64,000 bases of DNA from Narthecium ossifragum (lineage: Eukaryota > Streptophyta > Magnoliopsida > Dioscoreales > Nartheciaceae): contig OY986970.1 in assembly GCA_963920575.1 (NCBI GenBank), positions 759,001 through 823,000 on the forward strand, given 5' to 3'. Below, piece after piece: positions 46,053-59,281 of the stretch; position 1 is the stretch's first letter, and every line of letters starts with the position of its first letter. The position numbers and the translations under genes are program-made. The notes beneath the pieces are model-generated. The model saw only the letters and a list, made by a program, of their open reading frames with translations, did not search any database and was not told the DNA's origin.

Positions 46053-48417
46053 GGTGCTAGTGCTACGGCGACTGCTGTCCAGAGTTCAAACTTCAAACTT
46101 CAAACCGCAACCAAATCAAGAACCTAATAAAAGACATCACTTGATAGGGGAGGAGAGTTTTTATCACACGTTAGTAGCATCAACAAGAGAATACAATATG
46201 GCTGGTGCTCATTATTGGAACAGGGCGTGGCGTACAGCATTGATGGAGGCGAGTGCTTCTGGATCCTCATTAGATCTCATACAAAGAGCACCCAAGTAGT
46301 GGGACTTATGATATCAAAGTGACCACATGATCTGAAATCTAGAAACAATATGTAAGCAGCATTCAAATTCTATACCAACACAAGCAAGCAAATGTAGGTC
46401 CCGTACCAAAGCAGAAGCGCAGCTGCACATGGACGGTGTCCTTGCCAGTGACTAAACTTGAAAAGTTTGAGCATTGGAGAAGAAAGTTATGCAAGAAAAT
46501 TGTACCAGTATCTAATGTGGAAAGCACAAGCACGGCTCATGGCGCAGATGTGGGCACATCAGTTTATTAACAAGTCGCATATGCTTCCCCCCAATGCCCA
46601 GGTAATAAGGACAGAACAAAAATTCAACAGATGAAATTTTGCCATTTTCATAATTGACCTCTGCATAACTGAATGGCTGCCATTCTCATGTAGTTACTAA
46701 CAAATACGCCCCATGTCCGCTGTAAAATAATATACCTTCAAGATATCAGAAGAAAACCTGACAATATGCCACATGCAAGGCCCATGGAGTATGGAGGCTG
46801 TTATCAATCCGAAAGGAGACATCCGCGCCTAGAACAAGCAAAAATACCCTTACTAAGGATCGTTGCAGGACAAGGTTTAAGTTTTCACCGATCGAATCTA
46901 AAAACCCCCCAAACGAATTTGACAATTAACGATCCCCAAAACCAGGCTCCAAACCACCTTAACTAAAGAAACATATCAAGCTTTAGCTCGGACCAAAACC
47001 AAAACCTCGAACCTTGTTGCAGAAGCAAGGCTGCAGCTGAGCAGACAAAGGCCAGCCATAAAGGCCCAGATATCAAATTAGCACAGGTAAAAGAAGTCCA
47101 ATCGCAAGAGAACCGACTTTTTATTCATGAGAGTAACAATATGTAGGCAAAGAAGCATTGGTTATGCCACAGCAGCTGTTACTTTATCCCATAAATCTCT
47201 CCAGTAACCAAAAAATATAATGCTCTCGGCAGCATAGTTTGACGGGACAAATAGTGCACATAATGTTATACACAACGCCACTTCCTCCTAAATAACTTTA
47301 AAAATATGCTAAAGGAACCTAAATTATAGCTGTCCAATAAGCAGCTAACTAGCGGGAAAAAAAAGGTTATACTAGATGTTGCTTTGACAATCTACATTCA
47401 ATAATTCCAATCGCACATAAAAGCAATGCAACAATATACCGATCAACAAAAGAACTTTTCAGGCAGACCCGAAGCTTCAACTGCTCAGAGACTGGTGAGG
47501 CCAGAAATGACCGACAAGTGTTTGTGCAACTGATCCTTCTTTGCAACCTGAAAGGATATATAAAAGCCTTTTAAGATTATCTCAGCAATTATCAGCAATT
47601 GAAGAAACTGGAAGGTTTAAAGTCCAACTCTAAGCTATGCATGTATTGTCGTCAAAACATAATTGCAGGACAAATATGAGCCAAGCCCATGCCTGCTCTA
47701 GCATACAGTTGTAGACCAGGCACACGGGCAAGATAAAACCAGTGACCAACCAGCCAATATACTACTTAACAAAATACAAGCCAGGCAAGGAAACCTGTTA
47801 TGTGTCATATGCAAGTGTGTGTGAGCGGACCATTGAAAAGGGGCAACAATTTTAATAGAAATATAAAAACAACAACCAGCATAACCTTAAAACGCAGGGT
47901 CATAACACCTGAATTGATTGTTGTTGTGTCAAATCCATGACATCACTGAGTAAGCTCTGCAACATCAGAAGACGGAAAAAGTCAGGCAGGCAGAAGGCTT
48001 ATAGCCTTATAAATTATACAATCACTGAAAAACAAGCACAAGATTGAAGACAACCTTATAGTAAACTATGAAGAAAAACCACAAATCCACACACTATACA
48101 AACTACAAACAAGTGAGGAATTTGTTTAGAATGACTTGGATCTAGTACAAAAAAACAAATTCTAATAGGCCCTCCCAAATTCATTTTTGTTGACCTAGAT
48201 GCCAACAGAATTCACAATAACAAAGCATATGTCGAATTTATTCGCACAAGAGAGATTTGCAGTTTTCAGCCTACGAAGAGGACTTATGCTTCAGCAACAG
48301 CATATGCACACTACAAGTAGTAACAGCAGTTGGAAGAGAAGGAAATTTCAACAAGAAAAAGATAATTGATCAATGGAGAAATTTTGTGGATTTTTACACT
48401 TTTCCAACTATATGTTT
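46053..48417. other. Region downstream of the coatomer gene
   Basis: On the minus strand this would be the 3' side of coatomer beta-prime. Two in-phase exon-like segments (47909-47956 and 47485-47547) are listed separately. Otherwise I see no coding region; the open frames at 46006 and 46766 have no recognisable product. Confidence 0.4.
47485..47956 (-). other. Two possible terminal exons, gene unknown
   Basis: Segment 47909-47956 has a GCAG acceptor and CAG-GTGTTA donor and encodes 16 residues (SLLSDVMDLTQQQSIQ). Segment 47485-47547 has a TTTCAG acceptor, encodes VAKKDQLHKHLSVISGLTSL and ends in TGA. Both begin and end in phase 0, so they join cleanly. Coatomer exon 48746-48881 also ends in phase 0 and could splice to them, giving an alternative C-terminus. 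They may equally be the end of another transcript or chance. I do not recognise the protein. Confidence 0.35.
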
Positions 48418-51400
48418 TTATGCTGACGGAGTTCCTTCATTATTCATACCCCACTCTTCGCTACCTTCATTCCCATTTACAAGGACAGCACTATCTGTAG
48501 AATCATCTACATCAGCTTCAATGACATCTTCTTGGTGTTCCTCCTCTCCAGTCTCTTCCATTACCTGTCGATTTTTTAAACTTCAGAAAACTAAAAGAGC
48601 TTCAAGATATATCATAACAGGAAATTACAGGAATGAGGCAGGAAAAGCTAATTACAAGATCCTACGAAATTATAACATCTATAGCATACATCGGAGCTGG
48701 AAACTTTGACTGGCATCCAGGATAATGTCTTTAAGCATGACATACCTCCTCATGGTCTGCATCTCCATTTTCAAGAGGCAAATCATCTTCAGCAACTTGC
48801 ATGCTTTTGAAGGCATCAACGAGATTTACATTTGATTTTTCGGCATAGCTTAAGAAGTCCTCAGCAGGAGGATAATTGCCCCTGTTTCAGCAATAAAATA
48901 AGTCAAGACCAATACATGTTCGGCGTAATTCAACAGCACATTCAATGGAAAGCCAAAGTTCGGAGTAAAGACATCCTAGATGTCATGCTGCTGAATTTGG
49001 AATAACAAATCACCTTCTTTGATGTGTTATCCCTTATCTAGAACCACAATTGATTCATATCCAAATATTACATTTAAACAATATTAGGTTTAATGGCCAA
49101 ACAATGATGTCAAGAACTTTTAATGGTGATAAGAAATGAAACTCCAAGGGCGTACACTCTGCAGTAAAAAATCTGGAGTAGCTGCATTTCAGTTTTTGTC
49201 TATTTATGAGGATAATATTCAGACATTAGGCTTGCAGATGGGTGAATAAAGAGATGAAACCATGAGAAATGCATTAGCAAGTCATTTTTGCCACCATATA
49301 AACATTAAGCAGATGGATAAGATGGAAAACAGGGTAAGGGGAGGAAAGCACCATGCCATGAAGAAAGAACTAAGGAGGTTTTGAGTAGATATATCTTGAA
49401 TTACTGCATCATGCTCCCTAGTATACAAGATGACGATAAGTCTGCCGATTTCAACCCTTACAAGAAAGTTGACTTTGCTGATGTCTCTATATCAAGATTT
49501 TATTACAAGGAGGTCATCCTCCGAAATTGAAACCTTAAGAACAAAAAATCATGAGATTACCCAACATCTCTGCAGCCATGAATTTATATTGAAATCACAA
49601 CATGCAACTCAGTATTGAGATATAACAAAAAGAGATCAAGGAGGGGAAGAATGAGAAATCAGGAATGCCATCGCAAGCAAAATGCCCAAAACTAGCGGAA
49701 TCCAGCAACTAAACCCATAAAGAGCACCAGAAAACAATTAACAGTGAAAACACAATTAGATGTTAATTCTTGCGTTATCTATTTGGAATTGAACAAAAGA
49801 AAGTCTGACTGGAAATACTACCACAGAATAACCCATGAAACTATACACAAAATACCCAGCAATGACCCTACATAATAAATAAAACAATGTGACAACCAAA
49901 GGACACAAAAAGGTCATGTCGCATGCACCTTTTATCAGCGAAATTAGATTCAACAGCAAGAGCGACCTGCCAGTCCTCGAATAAATTAGGGTATTCTTCG
50001 GGATCAGCCAAAGACTCCGCAGCTTTTGGGTTAATCTACACAAAGCAGCAAATCAGACAGGTCACTAAAAATTAAGAAACTGAGAGCAATCTAATCATCG
50101 ATAGGAAAAAGCAAGTAGTCTTATATGTCGACCATATAGCACTGCCTACTATGAAACCACTTTCAATAGCTTTAAACCTTTAGGTGCTTCCACAAAAAGT
50201 AGTGTGATATGCTCCCTGTGGGGGAGTACACTGGCCACCCAATTGGGGTGGCTATAGCGGACCCACCCAAAGGCCCCACTCCATCTCCTAAAGCATATGC
50301 TGCCACGTGGACAAGTGTCCAGGATAGTCCGAAGTACGCAAATCATTATGCTTCTAGACATACAGGACATTATGGAAATATCATTTTAGCCAGTGCTTCT
50401 GGAAATAGATAGGATTAAAATGATAATGATCAGTACCTTGCTCAAATCATTTTTCCAAAGCGCCACAATTTCAGAGACTTTGCTTGGAACGTACGACCGT
50501 GCCATCAGTGCAGCTTCTGGTATACGATTGCTGCAAAAACAATAGAAAGTGATGTGTCATGGTACAAGGATAGCAATATTCGTCATTACACAAGAATAAA
50601 GTTGACACGGCACAAATATATTTTGTAGCTGACAATCAACAGCTTAACAAGAGCTACCTCTCAACCAAGAGCTGAAGGCATTCCTCTAATTTCCCAAGCA
50701 TAAACAGACAAAGGAATGCAACATTGTTCTTTCCTTGTTCTTTAGCTAAAGAAGCTAGCTTTGTAATTCCTTCAGCATCTCCAAGGGCAGAGTAAAGTAG
50801 CAGCAAGCCACTCAGGTCCATAGCATGTGATAGACATTCCTCAGCCGTCTCTAACTGCACAGATGATAAAACACAAAAAAAATTTCCTCAGTATCATGCC
50901 AGAAAATCTTCATTGCCATTGACACATAACATGTTAGAGGAAGCATAAGAGCAGCAAAAAGTAAAAGTAAAAGTAAACTCAAAACCCAATATCTAAAAAA
51001 AAAGGTTGTGTAACAAACACCCAAATCTGACAGAATTGAGATGTTGAGACAGCTACCACTGCTAATAACCAAACTACATTGCCATTCACGCCCCTCTAGA
51101 AAGAGGATTAACAAGACGTGGCATTAAATTAAATTGAAGCAATTTTTATTCCACCTCATCCTTAGCTTCTTTTAAGACTTGAGAACAGCATACAGGAAAC
51201 TGCATCTTTGGCAGGCAGGGACTTTGATGTTTGCCGAAGGCCATAGCATGGCACCAAGTTGCCTAGATTCCATTCCCTCTTTTGCAACAGGTATTATACT
51301 GTCAAAAGTTCAAGCTATACAAGCTGCCTGATGGAGGCTCAAGTGACAAGATGCATTAAACTTCTTATCCCATCTCGAATTTTAAAGTTTCCCACAATAT

Positions 51401-54400
51401 AAAAAGAGGATGCTTTTGTTTTCCCTCAATTCCTGTAGTAGTTGTGTTCCAAGAAAACCCCTGACCCCTCTTCTGTTATGATGGATCTTTGCGATGGGCC
51501 TTAGTTGGATCAAAACTTACAAAACGTCATATATAAAACTAGAAATCTTTATACCCTAAAAGTTCAAAAAATGTTCAAAAGATGCTCAAACCAAGACGTG
51601 CATTTATGAACAGCTTTACATGACCTTGATTAAATTCCACCCATTCCAAACCCCAAGGATCTTTCCATAAACCTGACCCAAATTTCTAGGCCAAGAGAAG
51701 GTAATAAAAAAAGGCCTACAACATACTCTTCTACTAAAACTTTCTTTGTTTAAAAGCTTTGTAAATCAGATCCTGTGAATAACAAAGTTCATATTGGGTT
51801 AGACATATATGACCAGAATATAACACAACCTTGGTTGTAGTAAAACATAATCAGCATACAAGCTAGGAAGGACACGACACGAACACAACACTCATGCCAC
51901 GTTTGTTTCGCGGGACAGGATATGGGTGGATACAATCTCCCGGGAGATTGTATCCCGGGATATATTCTCCTGGGAGATGATGTAAGGGATTAAACCCTTC
52001 TCTCATGTTTGGTAAGACAAACGATAAGATGGGAGAAGATTTAATCAAATATTTAAATTTTTTTATTTTCTAATCCAATGGATCTTTATCTCATGGGATT
52101 ACATATCCCACCTCCCCCTTGGATTATTTTATCCCATATACATGGGATATGGAGTCCCAATGGGATTATTTATCCCACTTCTAAAATCACACCAAACATG
52201 GGATAAAGTGGAGTCCACAGGATTACTAATCCTATCCCACCTATAATACCATGAAACAAACGAGCCCTCATAGGACACTCGTCCCACACTTCCCCGCCTG
52301 CTTCTTTCTTCAAAGGTCCATCACATTACAAACATACTAAGGATGCACGACAACACGCAGCCCATGTCTTCCTCTCCATTGGGCAGTGTTTAGGGACAAT
52401 ATTGGGTTCAGAAGTGACCCTCGATCTTTTTCTTTTTTTGCGATCTAAAACCCTAAATTTAAAATCTTAAGGTCTGGCAACCTAATTCCAAACCAGGGCA
52501 TTGATGGCAATCGATATGAAAGCTAAAAAATAGTCTTTATACTTTATTTCGTCTTGTATCTTTAACTGATATATTCTTGTACATATGGAATATAACAAGA
52601 AATTTTAATTCTCTACATGTATTTGCCGTGTCATGTCATGCATTTTACAAAAATCGTTGTGTTGGCGTGCCTATGTCATGTAGTATTCGTGTCACATGGT
52701 GTCCGTGCTTTCTAGCCACAGTTGTCAATTTAGGAAAGAAAATATTTTCATTGGCTAAATGAGATACCTTTCCAGTAGACATAGCTAGATCACCCAACTG
52801 CTTCCATTTGGACTCACTTTGTGATTCAATGGCAATTGCCTGAAAGGAAAACTTCTGCTATCAAATGGAAAACTTAACTCACTGAATCAAAGAAGTAACT
52901 CAATTACTTTTATCAAGAATCAGATGCTTTTAGCATTTCTCACGTCACAAACATACCTTAGCAACCTCTAATTTCCCAAGCTGTACAGCCAAATCAAATT
53001 TGTAATTAGGATCAGTAGCCACTTCCAGAGCTTCCTCCTTCATGTTTCGAGACTCCAAGAAATGAGCCACACTGGAAGAATATTTTTCACCAGCAAAAGA
53101 TGAAACAAAACAGTAATCTTAGGGTTTGCAGTATTTTCAAAACGAAACCAGTCTTCATTCAAGAAACAGCACAAAAGAATTCTAAACTACATTCTACAAA
53201 AGTAAAAGAAAACTTCAGACTATATCAAAACAAGACTGAAAAAATAGGATGCGCAATGAACATGTTATCTGGTGTAATTCAAATTTAAGTAAGAGGAACA
53301 GCTCAAAATTAGAAAGGTAAACCAATTAGATGTCAAAACCTCAAATCCCTGTGAAGTATATAACCATGCAAAAGCAAGAAAATCCTATCACATGAAAAAA
53401 CATTCTTTCTAGTATGTTTAGCATGCTATGGACAATCAAAAGGTCAACTTCCGATATTGCATTGATATTATTATTTTACATGTGCAAAGGAAATTTAAAC
53501 TGAATAACACACAAACATCATTGAAATACCTATTGAGATGTTCCTTGGGAATTGAAGGTAGAACTTCGTTTGCACGCTCCAAATCTCCACGCATCATGAG
53601 CGTTTTGTACTCAATCAGACTGAGCAGTAATGTGTACCCCACAACACTGTGCTCAAAAGAGTTCATAAGTTACAATTTAGTTGCCAGAAGGATGACATAA
53701 TCTCAAGCATCTCTCCTGTTAACTTACTTGAACTCTTTGTCAATGAGATACACCCGACTTTGACTGGCAAGATATCCTAATAAGTACATCGGCCGATCCA
53801 AGTGGAACATAGTGGTCACCTACAATTTAAAGAAGTGAAAAGATGCCTAATAATTATGCGAGCGATTCATACGAATATCAAGTACAGAAAGAATACTAAA
53901 GCGTACATACTTCTCCACCGACGCAATAGTTCAATCGCCAAGAGGAATTATTGTAGATGAAGCAGTCCCCAACCCAGATGCCTGTTCTAACCCTCTCATT
54001 CACTTCATGAAGAAGCACAAACGACTCCTTAATACCTTCTTCATCCACTGGCGTTCCGCTATCCAGATGAGAAGAAACAATGTCCCTCTGCAAGGGCAAA
54101 AAATTATCTTCTAACTATACATGAGCATATTGTACATACTAGCATGTGAAAGACAGATTCACAACGGAGGCATGTCTTCTGGAACACATCAGAAGTATTT
54201 AGAAAGTATTGAACTCTATAAAAATAAAAACTTCAAAAGCAATCAACTTACATCATACTTTAGAATGTAGAATGATGTATCACTAGCAATTGCCAGGAGG
54301 TCACCACTGTCAGCCCAGTAGAGATTCTACAACAACCAACCATGAACATTTTGGAAGTCAATTGATGGAGCTTGATTACAGTGACACCCGAAGAATAAGA

Positions 54401-57400
54401 TATTAATACCAGGGTCAAATCTCACCTTGACATTTACATCAATTCTTTGTATTAGTCTGCATTCAGCCCAGTCATAAAAACAAATAAAATCATTGGAAGC
54501 CATTGCCAGTAGACTGCCCCCAAATATACGCTCTGCAGAAAAGGTTGGTCGCATACTTTTCTTCTCCTGACAGACACCATGAACAACAATTATCAGTTCA
54601 ACATTTAAACGGCAGAAACCAAAATACATTTGCTAGCAGAAATGCTTAATTGCAGCCCATGATTCATTTTTGTAGAGAAAACTACAGCAAATACCTGGAA
54701 AGTTTTGCTGAATATCTTTATTCTTGATGTACTTTCGCGAACAGCATACTCTCCATCAGATGACCAGACAAACTCCAACGCTGAGCCAAAGGACCTATTT
54801 CTCCATGCTAAAGCAGTGTATATAATGTATTCTCCATCTCCACAAACAACAACAAATCTCCCGTTCGGATTATGCTTCAAGCTCTGAAAAGGCAAACAAT
54901 GAAAGTGTAAGCATAATTGGGTGCCCACTTAGTACAAAGTAGAAGAAATCAAGTCATAGCAACCATAATGCTAGCACATTACTTCTCAACAATATCAAAT
55001 GACTCAACGCTAGACCGCGTAAATTAGCTACAAAAACTTCATCAATATGTTTCGCTTCGGCGTCAGCACATTGGCATGATGGCCCTTCTAGTTGCCAGCA
55101 TAAATAGCTGATTGTACAACTGAAAACTGGATACAACTGCTGTCTAGACATTACTGAAGCAAAACATCATGTTTGACGAATCAAGCACAGGAAATCACAA
55201 GAATATGGCGATAATCTATTAAAACCTAAAAATAGACAGCAGGTTACCAGCTAATTGCTGAATCAACATGTCACCGCACAAATAAAAAGTGATTTCAAGA
55301 ATAGCAGCAGGGAAAGTGGAAGCGTCAGCTTAATGTGATGCTCATTATCTAATTAACATATGCATGTCCTTCAGAATTTATATGCATACTTGTGGATAAA
55401 GATCACAGCTTCCCAAATCCTTCACGGCCAATGGCAACCTTTCTCCATCTGTGACCTGATAGCAAATATCAGATGTACACGATCATTTCTCAGGATCACC
55501 ATGAATTTTCCAAATAGCACCTCAGGTGTAACTAACCTCAACATCGGATCCAACTGTCTTGATATTTACTGTTTGAACTTCATTATGCTTTGCCCAAATA
55601 ATCTTGCCACTGTTATCCATACTTGCAACTGGCTCTTCCCGGCCAATCTTTATCATTATGGTCCCTTCATCGTATCCAATCGCAACTCTACAGCATGAAG
55701 TAAAACCCACCATCCAAGACAATCTCATGAGATGTGACAAAATTCTTTTCCAAGAAAATATCAAGGATATCAAAACGCAGAATATAGGAGAAGAGGAGGG
55801 TTGCATATACAAAATTACAAGCATAAACTCCTTTCACATTGAAACAAAACGACAAATACATAGTTCAACTTAATGTTCAGAACTGAAATGATGATACACA
55901 TAGCATCTGATATCCATTCAGATTGAAAGTGCCGAAGTTCGATGCCTACAGTTAAGTAGAGAAATAGAATTTATAAGAATGGATTTGTTCACCTTCTAGA
56001 TCCTTTCAAATATCCAATAGCCCAGACTCGTTCGAGACCATAGTTCAGTGTGTTTTCAAGCCTGAGGAAGAGAACAAGTTGTGAGGTGAAGTTCAAACTG
56101 AAGAGACAAGACATATATTAGCATAGAATATTTCAATTAAGAAAAAAAAAATACATTAAGAAACATAACACTGCATCGAAAATCCGAATTCTCCACAAGG
56201 AGTACATCAACCAGCTACATAATCCCAGTAACGGAAAGTCATAATTAAGCATTAAAGATCCATATGCATGTCATTCCAATATCAATTGGATGACTAACCC
56301 AACTTGGAAAGAAAGAGAGTGACCTGTATGTAGTTGCATGCCATATGCGAACTGTTCCATCCTCTGAACCTGTTATTATTATGGGAAGATCTGGATGAAA
56401 GCAGACAGCTGACACATTGTGTGTATGGCCGTCTAGAGTTTGAACGCAGCTCTTAGTTTGATAATCCCAGACCTGATTCAATACAATTCACAAACTTCAT
56501 GATGTTAAAACCAACACACGGAATCACCTATCAACTTATATTTAGGAGATAGACCTTGGCGGTATGGTCATCAGAACCGGTAATCAAATAAGGCCTATCA
56601 CCACCTGTAAAGTAATCAACGCAATTTACTCCCTTTGCATGGGCATCTAATGTGAAATTTGGGTCTGGCGAACCAAGATTCCATATCTGAACAGCAACAT
56701 CAAGATTACCAAAACATAAGCACAAATGATGAAGAAAAAATGATACTCGGTCAAGGAAAAAACGACACCTTTATCGTGCGATCCAGGGAGGCACTCGCAA
56801 ATGTATTGGTATCTTTTGGGTTAAATGTGACTTGCATTACATAGTGGGAATGTCCCTCAAAGATCTGAGTACACATCCAACCCTTGTCCCAATCCCAGAG
56901 CTTTATCAACATATCATCAGATGATGACAGCACATATGGGAGGGTTGGGTGGACAGCCACACACCTGATGTAATCGGTGTGTGCTTCGAAAACTTTCACC
57001 TTGTCCATTGTATTATAATTGTACACACGAATGAACATATCATCTGCTCCAGCTACAACCCACTGCTTGCGTGCAATAAATTTTGCTGATCGCACTGAAA
57101 ACTCAACATGCAGGGTTTAGCTGTATTGCCAGGATTAGCAAGAACAGAAAGTGGAAGCATAGAGTTTAGTAACATACCAGGTAACTCGGTGACCTCAAAA
57201 GATTTTGCCATAGTCTGGAGTAATATCATCAAAAAAAAAAAAAATTGTTTCATCATAAAACGGCATATCCAGAAAAACAACATAAACATCCAAGAAATTT
57301 CTTGGTACTTGAAATTATGTAAACTAAGCTTTCTGAAGAAATACAAGCTGGTAATTATATTCAGCCAAGAAAGTAAAATAGCAAAAGCATATAACAATCA

Positions 57401-59205
57401 GCAATAACTTTCTGTAGTGACACCATTGATGACTAATAGAAAACAGGATGATGATATGCAGATATAGACAGCCATGAATGTGTATATTCAAAGTTTTGAT
57501 CAAAAGTATTTGAATGTTTCCACTGGCTTATCATTATAAGAGCAGTTCTTGCAATTGATTAATTTCCTTGTAACATGTATGCTTCGAGTTTGAGGCCCCA
57601 TGTACCCCAGAATGTAAAAAACTAAACAGAAGACAATAGCAATCTCGACCATATGCAATGTGGAGCATATGAATGTCATGACACGTGATCTAAAAGGTTC
57701 AAGTAAAAATACCACATGAACCTCAAAAGATTAACTAATGTCAACCATTAATTGCATTTCTCCAAGCCAAAAGCAGTCAATAAACTATATCCTTAAGTAT
57801 CTAGTTCTATAATTGTACATCTCAGGTATCCGAAGTGGCAAAGTGAAGTCCAAGAACTAGCATCTTAACATCTATGAATTCCCAAGACATACTTGCTCAC
57901 AACACATAATGAATAGCTTGAACATCCAACGACGCTTCTCCAGTCAAACTGACAATATGCACATGTCGTACTCATTACATTCATGTCATATTAGACGTTA
58001 GTAACTATAGTGGATTTCATTCAAAACAATCAAGTTGAAAAGTCAAATGGTTCATCGAGGCCTTGAGAGCATGGTTTATCACATATAAGTACCTGGAAGC
58101 CACAACATAATAGAACCGACTGAACATAGGTGACATCAACACAGATGATATGGCGCAAAATGATATCGACAATCAACTCCATGCTGAATTTTTCTAAACT
58201 TGCTTTCAGATAAATAAACCTATAACTTGTGCATGGAAATCTAATACATCTACTTACTTTTTGCGTCTATGACCAGAATGTCTATCCTGTTCAACAGGTG
58301 ATTTCTCATCATGTACTATGCACTACTGGAGGTAAGGGAGAAAAAAATATCGGACCACTATGTCATTTAAGATAACGATGGGAATGATTTAGAGAAGTAA
58401 AGAAGCACTTTCTTATCTGTAGAATGCCAAAGAGGTATATTGTACACAGAAATGTCGTCAAATTAGATGTGAACTACTGAAACATTACTTACCTGTGATT
58501 GGTAGTCCCAAATGCAGACGCTTCCAGAGTAAAGACTCGCAAGAATCCTGATACATTGAAAATGGAACAAGATCACAATCATTCTCACCGAGCATTCTCA
58601 ATTACTCTTAAAATGACCGGTCCAAATAAAAACATATTCGTCCAAGAAGTGGACAATGATTCTTCTTCACAAGAACGTGGTATCCAGTATGAAAGAAAGT
58701 TACCATGGCTCTGTAGGATGTAGATCTAAGGCCTTTACCCTCTCCGACCTCTGTGCAAGTTTCCTCTGATTCAAACCAAAAGTAGCAGAATTAACTCAAG
58801 GTTCCACACATTATCGAAACAACCCCCGCGAAGAGATCTCAAAGCATAAGATCCATCCCTAGCTATCAAAATCGTAACAAGAATCAACGAACAGTACCTT
58901 GATATCTAGTCTGAGAGGCTGCAGTCATCGCCACGAACCAGAAACGGTCAAGAACGGAAAAGAAACGAAAACAAGTTATAGTCAGTTACCACTCAGATCC
59001 AGATCTTGAAAAAAGAAAACAACCAAAACCCTATCAGATCAAGACTCCCAGCGATCGAACACAAGATCGAGGAGTGAAGAGCGCAGTGGAAAGAGCATCC
59101 CGCGATCTCCTTTCTCGCCTGTCCACCTAGTTTCGGCCCAGATCTAACCGCTTGCCAGGTCGAAAGCAACGTTAAAAATGGAGAAATCGTTATCACTCTT
59201 ACCAT
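48418..59205 (-). CDS. COPB2: Coatomer subunit beta-prime (COPI, WD40)
   Basis: Subunit of the COPI coat for Golgi-to-ER and intra-Golgi vesicles. Twenty-four coding exons in phase, 909 residues: 59203-59205, 58898-58918, 58704-58765, 58493-58547, 57178-57214, 56769-57094, 56555-56686, 56324-56472, 55993-56061, 55537-55687, 55390-55455, 54695-54883, 54426-54566, 54252-54326, 53911-54087, 53728-53819, 53530-53646, 52957-53071, 52768-52839, 50658-50854, 50437-50530, 49929-50035, 48746-48881 and 48418-48564. The first coding exon is only the ATG, split from [18 protein letters not shown] first WD40 propeller covers about residues 1-300 ([34 protein letters not shown]). A second propeller runs to about 600, then an alpha-solenoid ([19 protein letters not shown]) and an acidic tail ending NNEGTPSA. 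The 1.9-kb intron 50855-52767 holds a MITE. Intact; length fits the family. Confidence 0.97.
51896..52266. mobile_element. MITE in an intron of coatomer beta-prime
   Basis: Ends GCCACGTTTGTTTC and GAAACAAACGAGCC are inverted repeats with two mismatches, and the direct repeat CTCAT flanks both sides (51891-51895, 52267-52271). The inside is rich in GGGATAA/TTATCCC and CTCCCGGGAGATTG-type palindromes. 371 bases, noncoding. Confidence 0.75.
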
Positions 59206-59273
59206 TTCGATCCACTAGGAGATCGCTGGGAGGCGAGGCTGCGGACGAGTCCTCCTCCGGGATCAAGAACGCG

Positions 59274-59281
59274 AAACCCTA
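59274..59281. promoter_or_regulatory. Telo-box upstream of the coatomer gene
   Basis: AAACCCTA on the plus strand about 70 bases upstream of the start codon, followed at once by the reverse motif (TCTAGGGTT). Confidence 0.5.
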
